Shown here one piece after another: positions 26,621 through 35,442 of a stretch of 64,000 nt of DNA; positions within the stretch are counted from its first letter, which is position 1; each line of letters opens with the position of its first letter. The notes beneath the pieces are model-generated. The model did not search any database, was not told where the DNA came from, and saw nothing but the letters and a program-made list of their open reading frames with translations. A program made the position numbers and the translations under genes. This stretch comes from Arenicellales bacterium (GTDB lineage Bacteria > Pseudomonadota > Gammaproteobacteria > Arenicellales > JAJDZL01), in contig OY282380.1 in the NCBI GenBank assembly GCA_958295885.1, forward strand, positions 1,426,001 through 1,490,000, in the 5' to 3' direction.

Positions 26621-28951
26621 TTATCGATCTCGCCAATCCTTCTGCTGTTCGAATGCGTAAGCTGCCCGATAGAGCGTCGACTCTTCGTAATGTCGGCCTA
26701 CGAGCATCATGCCGATTGGCAGTCCCTGTCGAAGAGCGCAAGGTATGTTCATAGCCGGATGTCCGGTGCAACTGAATGGCGAGGTGTTGGGAATCATTTC
26801 GAACGCGCGTTGGATGTAGAGCTCAAGTGGAGCGTCTGAGGGAGGAAGTTTCGTTGCTTTCATGGGCAGGGTGGGCATAACTAGAAGATCGTACCGCTCC
26901 AACATGACATCATAAGCCTGCCGAAGCCTCCGGGATATATTCTGTGCCTTGCCGTAGTAGCGACCTCGGTAGTGCCGTTGAAAATACTCACCCATCAACA
27001 TGCAGATTTTTAAACTTGGAGATAGTTCATCCGCTCTGGACCTCCAGTTTCCATAGTAATCGATCAAGCTGGTAACGAAGAGCCCCCTGTGGTTGGTGCC
27101 GAACGCATTGCCATGCATCATAAAATCGGTTAAGCCTTCAAGTGCAATAGGAGTCCATATCGCACTGCCATGCCTGTGCATTGGAATCGAAATTTCTTGA
27201 ACCGCCGCACCCAAAGTTCGAAATGAATCGATAGCCAGACGTACGGCATCGTTTACGTCCCGTTCACTCGCCGGCCAGTCGAACGCTTCTGACAAAACGC
27301 CAATTCGCAAATCAGCCACTCCGCGCGATAGCTGGTCTGTATAGCTGTCTGCACTTGGAGCGTACTGACGGGGGTCGAGCATGTCATCTTCACCTGCGAT
27401 CGTTTCGAGCAATAACGCGTTGTCATAAACCGCCGTCGTCATTGGCCCGATGGTGTCAATCGTGGCTTCAATTGACATCACTCCCGAGTACGGAACGAGT
27501 CCGTGTGTCGGTTTCATGCCGTAACACCCGGACCAGGAGGAAGGAATCCGTATCGAGCCTCCCTGATCTCCGCCAATCGCCATTGGAACTTCGCCCGACC
27601 CAACCAAAGCGCCACATCCAGAAGAAGAACCACCTGACGAGTATGCGGGTTTCCAAGGGTTTCGAACCGGTCCCGTCGAATTTGTATGACTTCCGCCGGA
27701 CAGGCAAAGACTTTCACAATGTGCTTTGCCGACAATGGTGCCTCCGGCGTTCAGTATTCTGGTAACGACAGTGGCATCCACATCGGGAACATATCCGTCA
27801 AGAACTGAAGTGCCGTTCATCATCCGCACGCCCGAAAGACAAATCGTATCCTTAAGCACGATATCTCTACCTTTTAATGGCCCGTCGGCTGCGCCTTGAA
27901 CTTCGCATTTCATGTACCATGCGTTCAGTGGATTGTCTGTAGCATCGGGCTGGTAACCGGCGGTACGCGGATATATGACGCTGGGCAGTTCGTCAGGCAG
28001 GGCATCGACAGCATCATAGGAATCAAGCGGTCCTTTCATCAGCTTCATATACTCGTTGATTTCGGTGTCGTCCATATGCAGATGCAGGTCTTTTGCAATC
28101 GTACGCATTTGGTGAAGTGTCGGGCGTTTTACAGTCATGACTTTCTCGCTCGGGACTTTATCCTTCATATGAGGATAAAGCCTTGTTGTTTCATTTTTTT
28201 TCGTACGGCTCACGTTCTCAAGACTGGAAACAGCAGGCATCAGTTGTGGTTTGACAATCTCCTTTCCGCCGCTGTAATCGCGTTGAACGAACACACCGTT
28301 TTCCAGCAGTATGATTTCGTCAGCCAGAGCATGAATGAAATCGAAGTTTTGTTCAACGAGCACGATGGTAAGTCCGGTATTCGTGCGAATATCTGAAAGA
28401 ATTTCGGAAATTTCAGTGACGATTGATGGCTGAATTCCTTCTGTCGGTTCATCCAGCAACAACAGTATCGGTTCAGCGATCAGTGCCCGCGCCAGCGCTA
28501 GAATCTGCTGTTCACCTCCACTTAGAGTGCCACCGGAATTTTTTAACAGCGGTTCCAGAATTGGAAAGCGGGAAACTGCATGTTTCACGGCAGCCTGTTC
28601 GCTGCTGTCGGATGTATCGGGGTTGTATGCCATGCACAGATTGTCTCGCACCGTCAACCCACTGAATATTCCTCTTCCCTGGGGCAGATAGCCGATGCCC
28701 ATACGCGCTCTCTGCCACGGTTCGAGGTCAGATATGTCGATATCATCAAAATAAACATGCCCTCTCAAAAGTGGAATGAATCCCATCAAAGCGCGAAGCA
28801 ACGTTGATTTGCCCATGCCGTTGTGTCCAAGAATGCCTAAACAGCCCCCTTCCTTAATTTCAAGGCTGATTTCATGCAGGATCGGCACTCCGTGGTAGCC
28901 AGTTGTTAGGTTTTGAACTGACAAAATGTGACTGGTGGGGCGCTGTGTCAT
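26621..28951 (-). CDS. Fusion of a branched-chain/urea-type ABC ATPase with an amidase
   Basis: A single 776-residue frame. Residues 1-230 are a LivF/UrtE-type ABC ATPase: Walker A GHNGMGKST (42-50), Q-loop YLPQGR, signature LSGGEQQ (143-149), Walker B ILLLLDEPTEG. After a ~40-residue linker, residues about 272-776 form a complete amidase-signature hydrolase. Its triad is K367 (in VLKDT), S442 (in GGSSSG) and S466 (in DQGGSIR); the spacings of 75 and 24 equal those known for FAAH. Its start overlaps the upstream ATPase stop as ATGA. An ATG exists at 28138 at the natural amidase start, so a separate amidase could also be made. The architecture implies hydrolysis of an imported amide at the membrane. 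I know no characterised precedent. Confidence 0.92.
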   Translation of the reverse strand: MTQRPTSHILSVQNLTTGYHGVPILHEISLEIKEGGCLGILGHNGMGKSTLLRALMGFIPLLRGHVYFDDIDISDLEPWQRARMGIGYLPQGRGIFSGLTVRDNLCMAYNPDTSDSSEQAAVKHAVSRFPILEPLLKNSGGTLSGGEQQILALARALIAEPILLLLDEPTEGIQPSIVTEISEILSDIRTNTGLTIVLVEQNFDFIHALADEIILLENGVFVQRDYSGGKEIVKPQLMPAVSSLENVSRTKKNETTRLYPHMKDKVPSEKVMTVKRPTLHQMRTIAKDLHLHMDDTEINEYMKLMKGPLDSYDAVDALPDELPSVIYPRTAGYQPDATDNPLNAWYMKCEVQGAADGPLKGRDIVLKDTICLSGVRMMNGTSVLDGYVPDVDATVVTRILNAGGTIVGKAHCESLCLSGGSHTNSTGPVRNPWKPAYSSGGSSSGCGALVGSGEVPMAIGGDQGGSIRIPSSWSGCYGMKPTHGLVPYSGVMSIEATIDTIGPMTTAVYDNALLLETIAGEDDMLDPRQYAPSADSYTDQLSRGVADLRIGVLSEAFDWPASERDVNDAVRLAIDSFRTLGAAVQEISIPMHRHGSAIWTPIALEGLTDFMMHGNAFGTNHRGLFVTSLIDYYGNWRSRADELSPSLKICMLMGEYFQRHYRGRYYGKAQNISRRLRQAYDVMLERYDLLVMPTLPMKATKLPPSDAPLELYIQRAFEMIPNTSPFSCTGHPAMNIPCALRQGLPIGMMLVGRHYEESTLYRAAYAFEQQKDWRDR

Positions 28952-29673
28952 GCTGCTGCGTCACGGCCTAGATAGACATTCCGGACGATTTCGTCCTGAA
29001 ATACCTGATCTGGTGAACCGGTTGCCAGAATCCGTCCTTTGTGAAATACTGTTACGGATTCTGCGATCATTCGAACAAAACGCGTGTTGTGTTCGACAAC
29101 AAGAAGTGCCATTTCCTTCTTGAGCTGGCGCAGCAGCATACTGAGTTCGTTCACTTCTGTTTCTGACAGCCCGGCGGCAGGTTCGTCAAGCAGCAGAATC
29201 GAAGGTTCTATCGCCAAAGCAGAAGCAAATTCCACGTGCTGTCGATGTCCGTGTGCAAGATCCATGACTCGGGATGACCGAATTTTACTGATTCCGATGC
29301 GATCAATCAGAGACTCAACAATTTGATCGGCTTTGAACGCAGAGTGGCGACAGCGAGCGGCAACCCACAGATTTTCCTCAACACTGAGCTGTTCAAGCAG
29401 ATTCGGCACCTGCATTTTTATGCCTACGCCGAGACGGGCGACGCGATGTGTCGGCAATCGAGTTGATTCCTGACTGTTGATCCAGATTCTTCCTGAGGAA
29501 GGACGTAAAACACCAGAAATCGCTTTTAAGAAAGTGCTTTTACCAGCGCCATTCGGACCTATCAGGCAGTGCAGGTCGTGGCGTCTTAAAGTGAAATTTA
29601 TGCCGTCCACGGCCAATACCCCGCCGAATCGAACGCTTAATCCTTCAACCGATAGTACTGTTTCTCCCGACAT
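28948..29673 (-). CDS. ABC transporter ATPase, LivG/UrtD type, cluster A
   Basis: Start chosen at ATG 29673 (MSGETVLSVEGLSVRFGG), which overlaps the permease stop by one base (TGATG); the frame extends further upstream but into the permease gene. The 241-residue product has Walker A GPNGAGKST, a LivG-type linker MDLAHGHRQHVEFA in place of the canonical signature, Walker B ILLLDEPAAG and the H-loop VVEHNT. It energises import together with the ATPase half of the next protein. Typical LivG/UrtD ATPases are about 250 residues. Confidence 0.9.
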   Translation of the reverse strand: MSGETVLSVEGLSVRFGGVLAVDGINFTLRRHDLHCLIGPNGAGKSTFLKAISGVLRPSSGRIWINSQESTRLPTHRVARLGVGIKMQVPNLLEQLSVEENLWVAARCRHSAFKADQIVESLIDRIGISKIRSSRVMDLAHGHRQHVEFASALAIEPSILLLDEPAAGLSETEVNELSMLLRQLKKEMALLVVEHNTRFVRMIAESVTVFHKGRILATGSPDQVFQDEIVRNVYLGRDAAA

Positions 29674-30743
29674 CAGAAATTTGCATTTTTTTGTTTCTCG
29701 CCGCTGTCCGTTTTGTGACGGCGACGGGCAGACCGAGTCTGCCACCTGCCTTTGGATTCTGAACGTAAGGATGAAAGTCGAGATCCTGCAAATGCTCCAG
29801 CTATGCCTCTTGGAAATACTAAAACCGCTGTGACAAGCAAAACTCCCACGACAAAGAAATTGTCAACCAGATTTTGATGTCCCAAGCCTAGTTTCAGCGC
29901 CGTCAGCACTGCCGAACCGATCATCGGTCCAAGTAATGTTCCAAGTCCGCCAACGACAGTCCATATGATGATTTCTGCGGACTGAGTCAGCCCGAAAAGA
30001 GCAGGAGTTACGATCCCAGCCCAGTTCGCGTAGAGCCCTCCGGCCAATGCAGCAAGTCCTCCTGAAATCGAGAAAGCGACGGTTTTGTGAAGCCGAACGT
30101 CATATCCAGCAAATTCCACACGCTGTTCGTTTTCTCGAATCGCGACCAAAACTCGACCGAAATGAGATTTCAAAATCCAGCGGCAGAACATCCACGATAC
30201 AAGCAAGGCAGCGCCGCTTAGAACGTAGAATGCCGAGTCCGACAGGTAGGAAGCATCACTCCAGGGAAAATGCAGCGTTGGAAAGCCTGGAATTCCGTTA
30301 AAACCGCCAATGCGCGCTGATCCTATCTGATACTCCGGGCCGGCGGTGGAATTCAGGAACCGATTTAGGATCAACGTAAATACGAGAGTCACCACTGCCA
30401 GATATACGTCTCCCAGGCGACCATAAAACATCGCTGCGCCAAAACATGCAGTAACGACAACGGTAAATCCAACAGCCACTGTCAGAGATATCCACGGCAG
30501 TCCCGAGTTGATGACCAAAACTACGTAGCTGTAGGCGCCGATTCCGAAAAATGCACCTTGCCCAAAACACAGAATCCCGCCGAATCCCCAAATTAATCCC
30601 AAGCTGACTGCCAGCAAAGCATAAATGCAAAAAAGCGAAAGAGTGTAAGTACTTGCGAATGCGGGCGCGAGCAGCAATGCCGGTGCACCACACACCAATG
30701 GCACCAATACGATATGAGTGACGCGGTTTCCTCGTTGAAACAT
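29673..30743 (-). CDS. ABC transporter permease, LivM/UrtC type, cluster A
   Basis: Start at ATG 30743, coupled to the preceding permease stop as TGATG, gives 356 residues. About eight to ten hydrophobic segments are visible (for example LALLAVSLGLIWGFGG and FSISGGLAALAGGLYANWAG), plus the family loop GRVLVAIRENEQRVEFAGYDV between later helices. It forms half of the inner-membrane channel. The C-terminus is basic and hydrophilic (KGRWQTRSARRRHK). The tight stop-start overlaps indicate translational coupling through the operon. Confidence 0.9.
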   Translation of the reverse strand: MFQRGNRVTHIVLVPLVCGAPALLLAPAFASTYTLSLFCIYALLAVSLGLIWGFGGILCFGQGAFFGIGAYSYVVLVINSGLPWISLTVAVGFTVVVTACFGAAMFYGRLGDVYLAVVTLVFTLILNRFLNSTAGPEYQIGSARIGGFNGIPGFPTLHFPWSDASYLSDSAFYVLSGAALLVSWMFCRWILKSHFGRVLVAIRENEQRVEFAGYDVRLHKTVAFSISGGLAALAGGLYANWAGIVTPALFGLTQSAEIIIWTVVGGLGTLLGPMIGSAVLTALKLGLGHQNLVDNFFVVGVLLVTAVLVFPRGIAGAFAGSRLSSLRSESKGRWQTRSARRRHKTDSGEKQKNANF

Positions 30744-31609
30744 CACTTCCCACTCCTTTGCCACAAGCTGGAAATCCCTGATGGAAACAGCCACAATAAA
30801 ATCAGGGCTGTGACCAGCAGTGCGATGCCACCGGAAGCGGAACTGAAGACGAACGCAGCTGAAGTCGAGATCAGCCCGAGAATTCCAGCGCTTGCGAGAG
30901 TCCCCAGCAGCGGCGCGGCGCCGCCCGTAATCACTGTGATGAAAGCGTCAGCAATCCAGGTGGTTCCGCTGTACGGCGAGACACCGGTAGCAGGTGCCAA
31001 CACGCCGCCTGCCAGTCCGGCGAGCATTCCCCCAGCGACGAACGTCAGCATATAAATGCGTTTTACCGGATATCCAAACGCCTGAATCATGTCTTGATTT
31101 TGCATTGCAGCTCTTGCAATGCGACCATAGGCGGTTCCGTAAAGTATCCAAGCAACCAAAATCGCTATGGCAGCGGTCGTCAAAATGACGAAAATGTTGT
31201 ATCCACTCGTCTGGTAGATCCCGATGGGTATGAAGCCGATGTCAAGAGTTACACCTTCGGTTGTATTGCCGAAAATCATGGTCAGTCCGCCCGCCATCGC
31301 GAGACTCAAACCCCATGTCGCCAGCATGGTATAGATAAGTCTTCCATATAAGTAACGAATAATCAGGCGTTCGATGAGGATGCTCCAGATGCCGACCGCG
31401 ATGGGAGCGACCACAAGCATTGCGACCCAGATATTCAATCCCGTCTGAACAGCAATGATCGTCGCATATCCGCCCAATGTAATGAATTCACCATGTGCCA
31501 GATTGATTACACGCATCATGCCGAACACCAGTGCGAGACCGAGTGAAATCATCGTCAGCACCGCAACTGAATAGATTATCTGAATGGCAAAAATGGGAAT
31601 TACGTCCAC
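30743..31609 (-). CDS. ABC transporter permease, LivH/UrtB type, cluster A
   Basis: A 288-residue integral membrane protein with the LivH-type opening (LGLALVFGMMRVINLAHGEFITLGGY) and the cytoplasmic-loop motif RAAMQNQDMIQAFG that contacts the ATPase. It pairs with the LivM-type subunit to form the pore. It is preceded by the binding-protein gene with a 204-bp gap that contains a hairpin, a usual arrangement for lower permease than binding-protein expression. Confidence 0.9.
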   Translation of the reverse strand: MDVIPIFAIQIIYSVAVLTMISLGLALVFGMMRVINLAHGEFITLGGYATIIAVQTGLNIWVAMLVVAPIAVGIWSILIERLIIRYLYGRLIYTMLATWGLSLAMAGGLTMIFGNTTEGVTLDIGFIPIGIYQTSGYNIFVILTTAAIAILVAWILYGTAYGRIARAAMQNQDMIQAFGYPVKRIYMLTFVAGGMLAGLAGGVLAPATGVSPYSGTTWIADAFITVITGGAAPLLGTLASAGILGLISTSAAFVFSSASGGIALLVTALILLWLFPSGISSLWQRSGK

Positions 31610-31772
31610 TGCGGCTTCCCGAATCTTCGGAACGGTCTGCTCATTTTCTCATCAATTTTGAAATTTTTTCAACTTCCACGAAATGAGGCTCAAAGTGTTG
31701 TGCTTGGGTTGATTGCACACCTCTGCATGATGCTGCGGGCATGAGTTGGTTCTGTCAATGCAAAACAAGTCA

Positions 31773-31792
31773 GCGGCGACGCGGTACGCCGC
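31773..31792 (-). terminator. Attenuator-like hairpin after the cluster A binding-protein gene
   Basis: A GC-rich 6-bp stem (GCGGCG / CGCCGC) with an 8-nt loop lies 22 bp past the binding-protein stop. On the minus strand it is followed by a T-rich tract (TGACTTGTTTTG). It likely ends part of the transcripts before the permease genes. Confidence 0.45.
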
Positions 31793-31813
31793 CACTTTGT
31801 TCATTCAGCCGTG

Positions 31814-33049
31814 TCAGAGAGAGATTTCGTGCTGAATGTTCGAATCAGGATTTTCAATCAGACTGCAGACGCTCTGCGTATCCACGGGTTCTCTCTGCGT
31901 AAAGCTTTTTACAATGTTCAATTGCTGATCCTGTATTTCCATGACATGAATATCCAATTTGCAGTGGTGTGTTGCGGGGTCCATTTCCACTCGTCCTGAC
32001 GGTCCGTTTATGTATGCTCCGCTTTCCAGAACTCTGGTTATGGCAGACCGATCAACGGAACCAGCCGCTTGGACAGCCGCCGCCCAGAGCAAGATACCCT
32101 GGTATTGAGATACGGCGATTTCATGCACATCGTCCGTATTTCCGTACTTGGTGTTCCATGCCTCCAGAAACGCTCTGTTTTCCGCAGAATCATTTTGAGG
32201 GGCCCAGTTATTGGCAACAAGCAATCCATCACTCTGTTCGGGCGGCAGTGCTTTATGCTCGTTTCCAACCCCAAATGTTGTTGATATCAGATGAACATTC
32301 GGGTTGGCCTGCATGCCAGTGCCCAGCCACTCACTGTAGAAACTCAGATGAGCGGCCCCCACAAGCACAGACACGACCAGGTCACTTTGCGCTTCCTGTA
32401 TCTTGGCGATGACAGCTGGAGCAAACTCGCTGTCACCCAGGTCGAAAAATTCGACCTGGATGTCGCTGGCACCATTTTGTTCAGCATACTGCTTGACCCA
32501 GGCAGCGGTAATTTGGCCATAGTTGTAATTTGCTGCAAGCACATACAGTTTTTTGGCTCCGTAAACGTTCATGGCGTGCGGAATCAAAGCCTCAACCTGC
32601 TGTGCTGGTGTCGTGCCGGTAACAAATATGTTTGCATCGCATACGCCGCCCTCATACAGAACGTTATAAAAATACGGAATCTGACGCTGACGGAGAGTCT
32701 GCCTGATCGCTTCGCGGGAAGCCGACAGAATTCCTCCATGAAATACATCCAGGCCATCTCTTACCATTTGATTTGCGAAAGTCGTATAGTTGGCCATATC
32801 TGACTGGGTGTCTCGGAACAAGATTTCGATTTCTCTTCCTATCAGTCCCCCATTTTCGTTGATGGAGTCGACTGCCAGTCTAGACGCCTTTTCCATCGGG
32901 CTCCCGTAAGCGCTGAACGGTCCGGAAGTATCAAGCAGCATTCCCAGCCTTATAGGGCTGGTTTGTGCATGAGAAATATACGGCATTGCCATCAGCGCGC
33001 CAGCTGCCGAACTGGCGCCGATCAAAAATCTACGTCGATTGTTGTTCAT
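31814..33049 (-). CDS. Amide/urea-type ABC binding protein (AmiC/UrtA clade), cluster A
   Basis: Start set at ATG 33049, preceded by GGAGGG; the open frame upstream is not coding. The 411-residue product begins with a Tat-like signal (NNRRRFLIGASSAAGALMAM) and a cleavage region near SHAQ. It is a Peripl_BP family protein of the AmiC/UrtA clade: MLLDTSGPFSAYG, the NVLYEGG loop, and LAANYNYGQI. It should capture a small amide, urea or related nitrogen compound in the periplasm. The match to the amidase fused to the transporter ATPase supports an amide substrate; the exact ligand is not predictable. Confidence 0.88.
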   Translation of the reverse strand: MNNNRRRFLIGASSAAGALMAMPYISHAQTSPIRLGMLLDTSGPFSAYGSPMEKASRLAVDSINENGGLIGREIEILFRDTQSDMANYTTFANQMVRDGLDVFHGGILSASREAIRQTLRQRQIPYFYNVLYEGGVCDANIFVTGTTPAQQVEALIPHAMNVYGAKKLYVLAANYNYGQITAAWVKQYAEQNGASDIQVEFFDLGDSEFAPAVIAKIQEAQSDLVVSVLVGAAHLSFYSEWLGTGMQANPNVHLISTTFGVGNEHKALPPEQSDGLLVANNWAPQNDSAENRAFLEAWNTKYGNTDDVHEIAVSQYQGILLWAAAVQAAGSVDRSAITRVLESGAYINGPSGRVEMDPATHHCKLDIHVMEIQDQQLNIVKSFTQREPVDTQSVCSLIENPDSNIQHEISL

Positions 33050-33077
33050 ATTCCCTCCGAAAGGTGTTAATGATGAA

Positions 33078-34646
33078 TTAGGTTTGATTCTTCTTGTCTG
33101 AATTGGATTCACCGTTCGTTTCAGGAGATATTTGAGCGCCAACAGCTTCGCCCAGTCGGCGAATTGCCGGCATGCGAAACGCAAGATCCAATACATCGTC
33201 TACGGCCGAACCAAGACCGCCATTGTGTTGACCGTCTTTCAAATTATTGGAAAGTCCAGAGACATGGCTTATGTTGATATTCCCGATCTTCTCAAGAGGC
33301 TGAGCCATCTTCGCGGCGATTTCAGGCATGATTCGCAGACGTTGTTCTTCCAGTTTCATGCCCATGAGTGAAGCGCTTATTTCATTCTCGGCAGCAATCA
33401 TGGCGCTGCGTTTTTCAACCTCCACTTCGGTTTTCATTCTTCTTCTTTCGTTTTCAAGGCTGGCTATTCTGTCTTCATTTTCTGCAGTTATCATCGCTGC
33501 AGTGGCGTTGCCTTTCACCCGTTCGAGTTCGACTGCCGCATCCTGTTCGACTTTCAGCGCAGCAATGATTCCTTCACTTTCAGCAGCCAGTCTCTGCTTC
33601 TCACGTTTGATTTCCTCTTCGGCGGCAACGACGGATCTCTTGCTGCGTTCGGTTTGCGCAAGGGCTGCGGACTCTTCGCTTCTTCGTGCGGCCAATTCAA
33701 TCTGACTGTTGATTCTTGCCTCTTCTACGGCTTGCAGCGCAAGAACTTCTTCTTTTCTTAAATTGCAATCCCGTTCGATTTCAGCACGGCGAAGGTCGCC
33801 TTCTTTCGCGAGGCGCGCAAGTCCGGACCCGGATTCAGCGCGTTCCCGTTCTTCCGCCGCACGGCGAGATTTTTCGGAGTTCAACTGTTCCACTTTGATG
33901 CTTTTCTCGGATTCCACCCGTTCGCGCTCAAGTTCCAAAGCCAGCCTGTTTTTTATGTTTTCAAGTTCGGTGCGACGAACGGCCGTATCCGCGTTCGCCT
34001 CTATCTCCTTGCGTTTGCGACGGTTGGTAGTGATGATTTCGGCAAGGCGTCGCATTCCGACCGCATTGAAAGCGTTGTTTTCATCCAAAGCCGAAAATGG
34101 CGTCTGATCCAGCTGTGTTACAGATACCGATTCAAGACGCAGGCCGATGCTGTCGATGCCAGGTCGCAGCAGTTCAGAAACATCGTTGGCGAATGATGGG
34201 CGAAATTGGTGAAGTTCGTCCATGGTACGCGTCGCTGCAACAGCCTGCAAGGCATCGAAAAATCGACCGCGTAGAAATTCATTGAGACGGTCTGATGAGA
34301 GTGACCGCGCACCGATAGTCTGCGCGGCGGTGGCGATTCCGTCTGCGGTGGGAATCACTCTGACGTGAAACGATACGTTCACATCGACTCGCAAACGGTC
34401 ACTGGTCAGAAGGGACTGTTCACCTCGTCTTGAAATATCGATGTAAGATGTACGCATGTCCACTACTTCCACCTGATGTAAAAACGGCAGAACCAAACAT
34501 CCAGCATCCATAACTATCTTCTGACCGCCGGCACCGGTTCGAATCAGCGACCGGTCGCGCGAACCCTTATGGTAGAAGCGATTCAGAACAACGATTGCAA
34601 TCGTTATGAAAAGTAAAACCAGAATGACGGCTAAAAACCACGCCAT
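33078..34646 (-). CDS. SPFH/flotillin family membrane protein (YqiK-like)
   Basis: A 522-residue protein with one N-terminal membrane segment (residues about 3-22), an SPFH/band 7 domain (about 35-215) and a long charged coiled coil (about 215-430, rich in Glu, Arg, Lys and Ala). The glycine-rich end GQHNGGLGSAVDDVL is typical of flotillins. It would assemble membrane microdomains. The NfeD-like partner that normally precedes YqiK is absent. It is the first gene of the minus-strand transporter operon: its stop is 28 bp from the binding-protein start. This suggests a scaffold role for the transporter, which is inference. Confidence 0.88.
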   Translation of the reverse strand: MAWFLAVILVLLFITIAIVVLNRFYHKGSRDRSLIRTGAGGQKIVMDAGCLVLPFLHQVEVVDMRTSYIDISRRGEQSLLTSDRLRVDVNVSFHVRVIPTADGIATAAQTIGARSLSSDRLNEFLRGRFFDALQAVAATRTMDELHQFRPSFANDVSELLRPGIDSIGLRLESVSVTQLDQTPFSALDENNAFNAVGMRRLAEIITTNRRKRKEIEANADTAVRRTELENIKNRLALELERERVESEKSIKVEQLNSEKSRRAAEERERAESGSGLARLAKEGDLRRAEIERDCNLRKEEVLALQAVEEARINSQIELAARRSEESAALAQTERSKRSVVAAEEEIKREKQRLAAESEGIIAALKVEQDAAVELERVKGNATAAMITAENEDRIASLENERRRMKTEVEVEKRSAMIAAENEISASLMGMKLEEQRLRIMPEIAAKMAQPLEKIGNINISHVSGLSNNLKDGQHNGGLGSAVDDVLDLAFRMPAIRRLGEAVGAQISPETNGESNSDKKNQT

Positions 34647-35442
34647 CTCTGTCCTCCATCTGCAGTCGGAATCCTGCCAGCTGAATTGCTGAAAGTTACA
34701 TTCAAATTGAACTCCACATAAAAATTAAACTTTCGAACTCTCTACGGAAATGCTCGCCGCATTCAATATTCACACCAATTCTCTCATACAAATATAATAT
34801 TGTATTGTAAATAATTTCCAATTCAACTAAATATTGGATTCGGTTGATTGGAGATTTACGCTGCACGCAGATTCAGTTCAGTTTTGGCGGCAGCCAACCT
34901 GCGTATTTCGGGAAGTTGAGACATTTAGAATGAGCGCCGGGAGCCGGATGGCAGTAGACTGCTGGCATTCACCGTGCCGCAGGCTGTGATTGATGTCCGA
35001 CGCAGCAGGTGGAACGGATTTATTCGCAGCTGCTTGAATTCTGGCAGGTTAAAGCGGAACCCTACAATGCCCTTTCTTTGACAGTTTGAATTATTAAGTC
35101 GTTATTTTTATTGAACTGTAATCGTAATGGCACACTAAAAGTGAAGTATGTCCGGCACCTTTGAAAAACCCGGTAAAGGCAGATGTCAAGAGAATTCAGA
35201 TGCTGACTCTGTCTTGTCGCTTCGCTTCGGAACGGCAGGGACCACGCAGCAGCAGACCAGTTGAGGCATATATCCTTCGCTGCTGCCTATAATCGGCGGC
35301 TGAAGTCCGACCCTGTTACGAAGGTCCTGCTTCACGGGTCAGAATGACACACGCCCGCACAAGAATTTTTTTTAAATTTGACCTATGTCCGAGCGTCGCT
35401 TCCGCGATAAATTTGAATCAGGCAGCAGTTTTCGATGCAACT
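34647..35442. other. Gene-poor stretch, 796 bp
   Basis: Upstream region of the SPFH-transporter operon, AT-rich at 34770-34850 where its promoter probably lies. I see no conserved protein, RNA gene or transposon end. Confidence 0.5.
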
